Positions 1 through 5,021 of a stretch of DNA of 5,021 nucleotides are shown in pieces. The stretch's first letter is position 1. The number at the start of each line of letters is the position of its first letter. Made by a program: the position numbers and the translations under genes. The notes beneath the pieces are model-generated. The model did not search any database and was not told the DNA's origin. It worked only from the letters and a program-made list of their open reading frames with translations. This DNA comes from Candidatus Woesearchaeota archaeon (GTDB lineage Archaea; Nanobdellota; Nanobdellia; SCGC-AAA011-G17; GW2011-AR17), in contig JAGWAA010000056.1 in NCBI GenBank assembly GCA_018302165.1, positions 1 to 5,021 of the forward strand, in the 5' to 3' direction.

Positions 1-1527
1 GCTATGGGGTCTAGATTATTGAGAAGATGGTTGAGTGAACCTTTATTTGATATTAATACTATTAAAAATAGACAAGATAAAGTTGAATATTTGGCTAAAA
101 ATTTAATGCTAAGAGAAAATCTAAAAAAAATATTAAAAGGAATTGCGGATATTGAAAGGTTAATTGCGCGTTCAAACCTCAATAAGATTAATGCTAGAGA
201 TTTGCTTGCGTTGAAAAATTCTTTACTCAGAATACAACAGATTGATTTAGATTTTGGAGAATTGAGTAAGTTCGAAGGGTTTGAGAAATTAATGATTTTA
301 TTAGAGAAAGCTATTCGGGAAGATGCGTCTGCAATGTTGAAAGAAGGGGGAATAATAAAATGGGATTTTGATCCGATGTTGAAAGAGTTGCATGAAATAA
401 GGTCTGATAGTAAACATTATCTGTCTTCATTAGAAGCTAAAGAAAGGGAAAAGAGTGGGATTAGGAATCTAAGAATTAGTTATAATAAAGTATTTGGTTA
501 TTATTTTGAAGTGTCTGCCGGAAACTTAAGTTCAGTGCCGGATTATTTTATTAGAAAACAAACTTTGGCAAATTGTGAAAGATTTATTACGCAAGAATTG
601 AAAGAAGAAGAAGAAAAAATATTGACTGCTCAAGAAAAGATTGGAGAATTAGAGTATGATTTATTTTTGAAAGTTTTGGATGAAGTAAAGTTTTATACTG
701 AAAGAATTCAAGAAGCGGCATTGAAGGTTGCTCAGATTGATATATTATGTTCATTTGCACAAGTAGGTGAAGAAAATAATTATACAAGACCATTGATAGA
801 TGATTCTGATGTAATACAAATTATTGATGGGAGGCATCCTGTTGTTGAGTTGAATGAGGATTTTATTGCAAATGATACAATGTTTAATGAATTTGAGATT
901 ATGATTATTACTGGACCTAACTTTGCTGGAAAAAGTTGTTATATGAAACAAGTTGCGTTGATTATGATTATGGCTCAAGTTGGGTGTTTTGTTCCTGCGA
1001 AGAATGCAAGAATGGGGTTGGTTGATAGAATCTTTACACGAATTGGTGCTTATGATGATTTGATTTCTGGACAAAGTACATTTATGGTTGAGATGAATGA
1101 GACTGCGAATATTTTGAATAATGCTACTTCAAGAAGTTTAATCTTGTTAGATGAAATTGGTCGTGGTACAAGTACTTATGATGGAGTTTCTATTGCTTGG
1201 GCAGTTGTGGAACATATTTATAATCATGTTAAAGCGAAAACTATGTTTGCTACACATTATCATGTGTTGAATAAATTATCTGCGTCTTTTTCTAAAATTA
1301 AAAATTATAATATTGCTGTTAAAGAAGATAAAGATGAAATCATTTTTTTGAGAAAGTTGTTAGAAGGGGGTACTGATAAAAGTTTTGGGGTTTATGTTGC
1401 TAAGCTTGCTGGGTTGCCTGAAAGTGTGATTAATCGTGCGAAAGAAGTGCAGTCTGAATTAGAGGATAAAGATAAATTAGATAGAATTAGTGCTAAGAAA
1501 CTAGAAGAGCAGAAGAGATTATTTTAG
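1..1527 (+). CDS. mutS: DNA mismatch repair protein MutS, C-terminal part (5' truncated by window edge)
   Basis: This is the mismatch-sensing ATPase of DNA mismatch repair, which binds mispaired DNA as a dimer and recruits MutL. The frame is open from base 1, and the first visible residues (AMGSRLLRRWL) align with the interior of bacterial MutS, so about 300 N-terminal residues (mismatch-binding and connector domains) lie outside the window. Counting from the Met at base 4, the lever/clamp region covers about residues 1-260, with NKVFGYYFEVS near 161-171 and RKQTLANCERFI near 184-195. The ATPase domain follows: Walker A GPNFAGKS at 304-311, the FMVEMNETANIL loop at 360-371, Walker B LILLDEIGRGTS at 379-390 (D383, E384), and FATHYH at 415-420. 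Two small deviations from the usual family sequence are Cys after GKS instead of Thr, and Val instead of Glu after THYH. The C-terminal tail is short and ends in QKRLF, resembling a clamp-binding motif, with no tetramerisation extension after it. The downstream gene begins 53 nt later. Identity as MutS1 is very secure. Confidence 0.97.
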   Translation, partial: AMGSRLLRRWLSEPLFDINTIKNRQDKVEYLAKNLMLRENLKKILKGIADIERLIARSNLNKINARDLLALKNSLLRIQQIDLDFGELSKFEGFEKLMILLEKAIREDASAMLKEGGIIKWDFDPMLKELHEIRSDSKHYLSSLEAKEREKSGIRNLRISYNKVFGYYFEVSAGNLSSVPDYFIRKQTLANCERFITQELKEEEEKILTAQEKIGELEYDLFLKVLDEVKFYTERIQEAALKVAQIDILCSFAQVGEENNYTRPLIDDSDVIQIIDGRHPVVELNEDFIANDTMFNEFEIMIITGPNFAGKSCYMKQVALIMIMAQVGCFVPAKNARMGLVDRIFTRIGAYDDLISGQSTFMVEMNETANILNNATSRSLILLDEIGRGTSTYDGVSIAWAVVEHIYNHVKAKTMFATHYHVLNKLSASFSKIKNYNIAVKEDKDEIIFLRKLLEGGTDKSFGVYVAKLAGLPESVINRAKEVQSELEDKDKLDRISAKKLEEQKRLF

Positions 1528-1537
1528 TTTAGATAAG

Positions 1538-1547
1538 TTTAAATATT
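1538..1547 (+). promoter_or_regulatory. Archaeal-type TATA box upstream of the small gene at 1581
   Basis: TTTAAATATT lies just after the mutS stop codon, 34-43 nt before the ATG at 1581. With the usual archaeal TATA-to-start distance of about 25 nt, transcription would begin near 1568, leaving a leader of about 12 nt that just includes the ribosome binding site. In AT-rich DNA such a match can arise by chance, so the call rests mainly on its good spacing. Confidence 0.45.
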
Positions 1548-1569
1548 TTAATTTGTATTAATTTTATTT

Positions 1570-1577
1570 GAGGTGAT
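1570..1577 (+). promoter_or_regulatory. Strong Shine-Dalgarno site fixing the start at 1581
   Basis: GAGGTGAT is an eight-base match to the complement of the 16S rRNA 3' end and lies 3 nt before the ATG at 1581. It is the strongest ribosome binding site in the window. It marks 1581 as a genuine start even though the reading frame opened there closes after only 26 codons, which is the main reason for treating the gene as frameshifted and not as starting at a weaker internal codon. Confidence 0.75.
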
Positions 1578-1580
1578 ATT

Positions 1581-1933
1581 ATGTCAGTAGTTTCAATAAA
1601 AAGTTTAGAAGCTTTGAAGGATGATCAAGAGCTTAAATTTAATCAGGTATTAATGCTATAGCTACAAAAAGTGGGAAGGCTGAAGTTTTTGTGGTGTATA
1701 TTTTTAAAGGTTTTAAGATGGGTTTAAAATTACAATGGGAACAAAATGGAAGACCAAATTTACCTAAATTAAAAGAGGAAGTTATGAATGATTTATGTAT
1801 TCAAACTCATAATTATGAAACTATGCTAACCTCTGGGTTTAATGATGCTCGTGGTGCTGGAATGAGTCCTGAATCTTGTATAAGGTTTGTGGATTTACTG
1901 AAGAAGAAGGGTATTATTATTTCAGCTAATTAA
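1581..1933 (+). pseudogene. Small protein of unknown function, interrupted by an apparent 1-nt frameshift
   Basis: I do not recognise the family. Translation from the ATG at 1581 gives MSVVSIKSLEALKDDQELKF and continues to NQVLML before a TAG at 1659. The -1 frame is open from 1643 to the TAA at 1931 and continues sensibly as GINAIATKSGKAEVFVVYIF. Restoring one base near 1647 (for example AATCAGGT back to AATCAGGGT) would join the two into a protein of about 117 residues. No X-XXY-YYZ slippery heptamer lies in the short zone where a -1 slip would have to occur (1643-1661), so a real mutation or an assembly error is more likely than programmed frameshifting. The distal part alone could start at GTG 1691 (80 aa) or ATG 1718 (71 aa), but both have only weak ribosome binding sites. 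The product is predicted soluble and lacks a signal peptide or membrane segment. It sits between mutS and mutL and has its own TATA box. Confidence 0.7.
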
Positions 1934-1939
1934 TTTCTC

Positions 1940-1946
1940 TTTTTTT
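1940..1946 (+). terminator. Possible oligo-T transcription terminator after the small gene
   Basis: A run of seven T residues, preceded by TTTCTC, begins 7 nt after the TAA at 1931-1933. Archaeal RNA polymerase commonly terminates at such T-runs without a hairpin, and I see no hairpin here. The T-run falls before the candidate mutL promoter, which would make mutL a separate transcription unit. Base composition makes chance T-runs common. Confidence 0.3.
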
Positions 1947-1964
1947 ATGATTATATTAGAGTTG

Positions 1965-1980
1965 ATATATTCTTTTAAAG
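1965..1980 (+). promoter_or_regulatory. Candidate TATA region for mutL (leaderless start)
   Basis: Two overlapping candidates are visible: ATATATT at 1965-1971, centred about 28 nt before the ATG at 1996, and TTTTAAAG at 1973-1980, centred about 26 nt before the ATG at 2002. Either would place the transcription start at or beside a start codon. This fits the absence of any Shine-Dalgarno sequence upstream of mutL. Which box is used would decide which of the two in-frame ATGs is the real start. Confidence 0.4.
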
Positions 1981-1995
1981 CATATTTTGATATTC

Positions 1996-3669
1996 ATGAG
2001 TATGATTAATATCCTAGACCAGAAACTTGTTAATAGGATTGCTGCAGGAGAGGTAATTGAGAGACCTATAAATGTAGTTAAAGAGTTGGTTGAGAATGCA
2101 ATTGATGCTGATGCGAAACATATTACTATTGAAGTTACTGATCATTTAATTAGTGTTTCTGATGATGGCGATGGAATGACCAAGGAAGATTTGGAGAAGT
2201 GTGTTTTGAGGCATGCAACAAGTAAAATTTTGAATTATGAAGATTTAGAAAAAGTTAATAGTTTTGGGTTTAGAGGAGAAGCACTTTCTAGTATTGCTGC
2301 GGTTTCCCAGATGACTATAACTACAAAATTTAAAGGGGATATTGAGGGTTATGAATTGCAAATCGATGGAGGGGTTGTTACTTCATTAAAGCCTACAGCT
2401 TGTTCTCAAGGTGTAAGTGTTGAGATTAGAGATTTATTTTTTAATACTCCTGTAAGAAAGAAATTTTTGGATATTAATGAGAATGAAAGGATTGTTGAGT
2501 TCTTGGAAAAATTTGCTTTAGGAACTAATGTTGCAATAAGATTAAAATTTAAGGATTGGGTAGTATTAGATGTTTATGCTCAAGATCCATTAGATAGAAT
2601 TTCACAAGTTTATGGAATAGAATTACCAAAGAATTTAGTAAAAATTGAATATGAAAATGAGGATGTTAAAATCAGTGGATATGTTTCAAAACCTTCATTA
2701 GTTAGAAAAGATAAAAGTATGCAAGCATTATTTGTTAATGGGCGATTAGTTGAAAATGAAGAAATTAGTTTGGGGTTGTATGAAGCTTACAAAAGTTTAT
2801 TGTTTGTAAATAAGCATCCAATTGTTGCTTTGAATCTTGAAGTTAGTGATGTTGATGTGAATGTGCATCCAACGAAGAAGATTGTTAAGTTTACTGATTC
2901 TATAAAAGTTACTAAAGCTATTTATGAAGCTATACGTACTGCATTTAGAGAAGAAAGATTAGAGTTCCAAGTGCAGGATAATGTTTTAGTACGTGAGTTT
3001 TTACCACGTGAGATTAGAACTTATCCCAAAGAAGAAAATAAAAGGTTTGTAAGAGAAATTCAAAAAAGTTTGAGTCCTCAAAAAGTTGATGATAAAAAAT
3101 ATAATCATTTTCCTGAGATGAAAATTTTAGGGCAAATTGCAAAAACTTTCTTTTTGGCAGAAACTGATGAGGGGTTGTTAATTATTGATCAGCATGTTGT
3201 TGAAGAAAGAATTAATTATGAAAAATTTATGAAACAGTATATGGGGAATAATGTTGCTGTACAGGATTTAATTATGCCTGAAGTGATGGAATTAAAAGCT
3301 AGTGAATCTATGGCTTTGAAAAAGAATATTAGTAAATTAAAAGAATATGGATTTTATGTTGAGGAATTTGGAGAGAATACTTTTAGGATTATAAAAGTGC
3401 CAGTTATTTTTAGTAAAGTTAAAGGTTCAGAATTATTGAAAGATTTGATGGTCGATTTTAAGGATACTGAGAGAGAAGATATTATTACAAGAATGTCATG
3501 TAAGCGTTCAATAAAAGCAGGGGATACTGTTAGTAATTTTGAGATGATGAATTTAATTAAAGAACTTGATAAATGTGATTATCCATTTACTTGTCCGCAT
3601 GGTCGGCCTACAATTGTTAAATTTCCACTCTCTGATTTGGAAAAATTGTTTAGAAGGAAAGGATTCTAA
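1996..3669 (+). CDS. mutL: DNA mismatch repair protein MutL, endonuclease type
   Basis: MutL couples mismatch recognition by MutS to strand incision. The 557-aa product has both domains. The GHKL ATPase occupies about residues 1-330: IAAGEVIERP at the N-terminus, catalytic Glu30 and Mg-binding Asn34 in KELVEN, DDGDGM at 56-61, RHATSK at 72-77, GFRGEAL at 91-97, NTPVR at 150-154 and VNVHPTK at 288-294. After a short charged linker comes the dimerisation/nuclease domain from about 375. It carries DQHVVEERINYE at 398-409 (the DQHA-x2-E-x4-E metal site, with Val in place of Ala), SCKRSIKAGD at 501-510 and CPHGRP at 533-538. These motifs are absent from E. coli-type MutL and mark the self-nicking class. 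QDLIMP at 423-428 resembles the clamp-binding motif of Bacillus MutL. ATG 1996 was chosen; ATG 2002 fits the family N-terminus equally well, and a TTG at 1987 is less likely. No Shine-Dalgarno is visible. Confidence 0.97.
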   Translation: MSMINILDQKLVNRIAAGEVIERPINVVKELVENAIDADAKHITIEVTDHLISVSDDGDGMTKEDLEKCVLRHATSKILNYEDLEKVNSFGFRGEALSSIAAVSQMTITTKFKGDIEGYELQIDGGVVTSLKPTACSQGVSVEIRDLFFNTPVRKKFLDINENERIVEFLEKFALGTNVAIRLKFKDWVVLDVYAQDPLDRISQVYGIELPKNLVKIEYENEDVKISGYVSKPSLVRKDKSMQALFVNGRLVENEEISLGLYEAYKSLLFVNKHPIVALNLEVSDVDVNVHPTKKIVKFTDSIKVTKAIYEAIRTAFREERLEFQVQDNVLVREFLPREIRTYPKEENKRFVREIQKSLSPQKVDDKKYNHFPEMKILGQIAKTFFLAETDEGLLIIDQHVVEERINYEKFMKQYMGNNVAVQDLIMPEVMELKASESMALKKNISKLKEYGFYVEEFGENTFRIIKVPVIFSKVKGSELLKDLMVDFKDTEREDIITRMSCKRSIKAGDTVSNFEMMNLIKELDKCDYPFTCPHGRPTIVKFPLSDLEKLFRRKGF

Positions 3670-3670
3670 A

Positions 3671-3952
3671 ATGGGTTTGCAAATGTTGCTTTATGATTCT
3701 AATACTAAGTTATGTGTTGGCGAAGAAGCTTCTTTTTCTGAAAGTGGGGATTACTATAATGTTAGAGTGAGGGGTATATGGGAACAAAAATATGGTCTTG
3801 CTTTAGGAATGGCTTATGATTTAGAATTATTAGGTGTTGATACTACAGATAGAATCATGTTTTCTGTTGGAGAAAGAAAAACAGTTTGGAAAGCAAATTA
3901 TTCTGGTGGTTATGGTTGCTTTTCTTTAAATAAATTACCTTCTTCTAGATAA
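3671..3952 (+). CDS. Hypothetical 93-aa protein translationally linked to mutL
   Basis: I do not recognise this protein. It starts with MGLQMLLYDSNTKL one base after the mutL stop (TAA-A-ATG), with a modest AGGA ribosome site 7 nt upstream, so it is almost certainly co-transcribed with mutL and may be translationally coupled to it. The same frame is open back to an ATG at 3566 inside mutL, but that start would imply a 105-nt overlap and is not favoured. The product is soluble-looking, with no signal peptide or membrane segment. Alternating hydrophobic and polar residues (DYYNVRVRGIWEQ near 27-39) and a Gly/aromatic-rich end (SGGYGCF near 79-85) suggest a small beta-rich fold. It has two cysteines, far apart, with no zinc-binding spacing. 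The last 18 nt overlap the convergent gene. A role in mismatch repair is suggested only by position. Confidence 0.75.
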   Translation: MGLQMLLYDSNTKLCVGEEASFSESGDYYNVRVRGIWEQKYGLALGMAYDLELLGVDTTDRIMFSVGERKTVWKANYSGGYGCFSLNKLPSSR

Positions 3953-4588
3953 ATGTGAATTAATGTTCATGAATTTTTCAATTAATTTTTCAATGATTGG
4001 GATTTTGTTTTTTCTTTTTAGGTAGAAGTAAGTTATAATTGAAAGAACTAATGCGCTAATTGCGTCTGTGATTAAGTCCCACATTGTATCAACTAATCCA
4101 CTTTTTTGCATATTAAAACCAAATATCTGATCCATTCCAAATTCGAATATTTCCCATGAAGCACCTATTGCTAGAGCAAATGTGAACATAAATAGTGCTA
4201 CAAATTTAGGTGTAGTTTTGATTCTTTTTTCAGTGTATAATATATATGGGATTAGTAAACCTACAAAAGCTAATAATATTGCTGAGAAACTATGGAGAAA
4301 AATATCCCACCACCAAAAGACTGCATAGAATCCTCTTAGTTCTCCTAATACTAAGGATAATGAAATAAATAAAACTAATAGGAATTCCATTTCTGTAGGT
4401 AAAGTAATTTTATAATTCTTTTTTAATAATGAAGGCATAAATGTTAAAATTAAAATTCCCAAGCTTGCGGATAATGTTAATAAATCTTTTTGCCAGGCTG
4501 CGCTAACTGCTTCTATTAATATGATAAATCGGAATAAGTATGATAACCAAAATAGAATTTTTTGGATTTTGTCTTTTTTTTGTTGCAT
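3935..4588 (-). CDS. DUF2238/YjdF-like polytopic membrane protein
   Basis: This 217-aa integral membrane protein matches what I know of the DUF2238 (YjdF) family, whose biochemical function is not established. About six hydrophobic segments are visible, near residues 11-31, 36-52, 66-84, 97-119, 128-146 and 170-190. The N-terminus is Lys-rich (MQQKKDKIQK) and the tail is basic (KRKNK, ending SRRR), both likely cytoplasmic. The family-like conserved blocks combine acidic, His and aromatic residues at membrane edges: WWWDIFLH at 92-99, GASWEIFEFGMDQIFG at 142-157 and LVDTMWDLITDAISAL at 165-180. These polar residues may form an active or metal site, but that is inference. ATG 4588 was chosen over a TTG at 4627 because the candidate TATA boxes (4609-4616 and 4631-4638) would lie inside or too close to the TTG start. 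The gene converges on the 93-aa gene with an 18-nt overlap. Confidence 0.88.
   Translation of the reverse strand: MQQKKDKIQKILFWLSYLFRFIILIEAVSAAWQKDLLTLSASLGILILTFMPSLLKKNYKITLPTEMEFLLVLFISLSLVLGELRGFYAVFWWWDIFLHSFSAILLAFVGLLIPYILYTEKRIKTTPKFVALFMFTFALAIGASWEIFEFGMDQIFGFNMQKSGLVDTMWDLITDAISALVLSIITYFYLKRKNKIPIIEKLIEKFMNINSHLSRRR
4003..4020 (+). terminator. Possible T-rich terminator of the mutL operon, inside the convergent gene
   Basis: The plus strand reads TTTTGTTTTTTCTTTTTA here, about 50 nt after the stop of the 93-aa gene. It is the densest T-tract downstream of that gene and could terminate the rightward transcript in the archaeal manner. It also encodes, on the opposite strand, the Lys/Arg-rich KRKNK segment of the membrane protein, so the T-richness may simply reflect coding. 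Confidence 0.25.
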
Positions 4589-4608
4589 ATTTTTTTTATG
4601 TTCTAGTA

Positions 4609-4616
4609 ATTTAAGA
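4609..4616 (-). promoter_or_regulatory. Candidate TATA box for the leftward membrane-protein gene
   Basis: On the minus strand this reads CTTAAATT, centred about 25 nt before the ATG at 4588, which would give an essentially leaderless transcript. No Shine-Dalgarno is present before that ATG. The element at 4631-4638 (TTTATAAT on this strand) is an alternative that would give a leader of about 20 nt. Confidence 0.35.
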
Positions 4617-4630
4617 ATGTTTTGCAAAGT

Positions 4631-4638
4631 ATTATAAA
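4631..4638 (+). promoter_or_regulatory. TATA box for the rightward gene at 4661, possibly bidirectional
   Basis: ATTATAAA is centred 26-27 nt upstream of the ATG at 4661, exactly the spacing expected for a leaderless archaeal transcript, and is preceded by a purine-rich GCAAAG that could serve as a BRE. Because the element reads TTTATAAT on the other strand, it could also direct leftward transcription toward the membrane-protein gene. Confidence 0.5.
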
Positions 4639-4660
4639 CAAATTTTAATTTTTTGGAAGT

Positions 4661-5021
4661 ATGAGAAATGCATTATTATTGAGTTTAGGGCTTTTTTTAT
4701 CTGATGCTAATGGTAATTCTTTTGAGAATTTACCAAAACCTTCTGCTTATAATGGATTTACTGTGACTGTTGAGTATGATTTAAATGCTGATACTGATAT
4801 AATCGAAAGATTTTATGGTGAAATTATGGATCTTAGACCAAAATTGAATTATTATAAGATTGGGGATTCTAATTTACCTAATAATAAATTACCGGCTATT
4901 ATTGTAAGATGTGATGAAGATATCGTCTATGAATCTTATGGTAGGACCCCTCCAAGTTTTCTTTGGAATGTATCCTTAAAATATTTTACAGGTGTTTTAG
5001 ACAAAGAAAGTAAGAAATGTT
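4661..5021 (+). CDS. Putative exported protein of unknown function (3' truncated by window edge)
   Basis: The frame is open from the ATG at 4661 to the window end, giving 120 residues without a stop. An in-frame TAA at 4646 and the absence of other start codons after it fix this start. The N-terminus (MRNALLLSLGLFLSDANGNS) has one basic residue followed by a short hydrophobic stretch of about 11 residues, then a polar turn. This resembles a short signal peptide with cleavage near residue 18, but it is short and borderline. The visible remainder is hydrophilic, with acidic patches (NADTDIIERFYGE) and an aromatic SFLWNVSLKYF stretch near 101-111. I recognise no family or catalytic motif. It is divergent from the membrane-protein gene, with 72 nt between starts, and probably leaderless. 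Codon use resembles that of its neighbours. Confidence 0.75.
   Translation, partial: MRNALLLSLGLFLSDANGNSFENLPKPSAYNGFTVTVEYDLNADTDIIERFYGEIMDLRPKLNYYKIGDSNLPNNKLPAIIVRCDEDIVYESYGRTPPSFLWNVSLKYFTGVLDKESKKC

Noticed and set aside
587..1074. Open frames on the minus strand opposite mutS (587-793 and 751-1074)
   Set aside because: They lie wholly antisense to highly conserved MutS coding sequence, lack ribosome sites and show low-complexity composition; they are shadows of the AT-rich coding strand.
1635..1661. Programmed -1 ribosomal frameshifting as explanation for the split small gene
   Set aside because: No in-phase slippery heptamer occurs between the -1 frame stop at 1640 and the zero-frame stop at 1659, and no clear downstream hairpin was seen; an indel is simpler.
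1987..1995. TTG start at 1987 for MutL
   Set aside because: No ribosome site supports it, two ATGs follow within 15 nt, and the MutL family N-terminus usually begins close to the Ile-x-x-Leu that follows ATG 2002.
3566..3670. Longer version of the 93-aa gene starting at ATG 3566 inside mutL
   Set aside because: It would overlap the conserved MutL C-terminus by over 100 nt, whereas ATG 3671 directly follows the mutL stop and has a modest ribosome site.
3972..3995. Tandem 12-bp direct repeat AATTTTTCAAT(T/G)
   Set aside because: It encodes the repeated Ile-Glu-Lys pattern (IEKLIEKF) in the tail of the membrane protein and is best explained as coding low complexity.
4589..4627. TTG start at 4627 for the membrane protein, adding 13 residues
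   Set aside because: Candidate TATA elements would fall within or only a few bases before such a start, and ATG 4588 begins directly before the first membrane segment.

Overview
The window is AT-rich and densely packed, with Arg encoded mostly by AGA. It looks like chromosomal DNA from a small-genome archaeon, plausibly a DPANN lineage (Woesearchaeota or Pacearchaeota type), although no lineage marker is present. Three things point to archaea. TATA-like boxes sit about 26 nt before several starts. Several starts have no Shine-Dalgarno and look leaderless. One start has a strong GAGGTGAT site, which matches the 3' end of archaeal as well as bacterial 16S rRNA. The two main genes, mutS and mutL, are of bacterial character and are uncommon in archaea, so horizontal acquisition is likely. 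The assignment is an inference, and a low-GC bacterium is not formally excluded.

Layout. Positions 1-1527 (+) hold the C-terminal part of MutS (lever/clamp and ATPase); the mismatch-binding N-terminus lies off the left edge. Positions 1581-1933 (+) hold a small gene of unknown function with its own TATA box and ribosome binding site. It is broken by an apparent 1-nt deletion near 1647 and could be restored to about 117 aa. Positions 1996-3669 (+) encode a complete MutL with an intact N-terminal GHKL ATPase and the C-terminal metal-binding endonuclease motifs. Positions 3671-3952 (+) encode a 93-aa orphan protein whose start lies 1 nt after the mutL stop. Positions 3935-4588 (-) encode a polytopic membrane protein of the DUF2238/YjdF type, converging on the orphan gene with an 18-nt overlap. 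From 4661 a divergent gene (+) runs off the right edge; it encodes a possibly exported protein with no recognised family.

How the genes fit together. MutS and MutL form a mismatch-repair module: MutS finds mismatches and MutL, with its own nuclease, nicks the strand to be repaired. Both carry peptide motifs resembling bacterial beta-clamp-binding sites, QKRLF at the MutS C-terminus and QDLIMP in MutL. This is notable if the host uses archaeal PCNA. The two small unknown genes are interleaved with the pair and are the only candidates here for accessory mismatch-repair proteins, but nothing in their sequence demonstrates that role. The membrane protein and the putative exported protein appear unrelated to repair. 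No tRNA, rRNA, CRISPR array, insertion sequence or gene-free stretch over 300 nt was seen.
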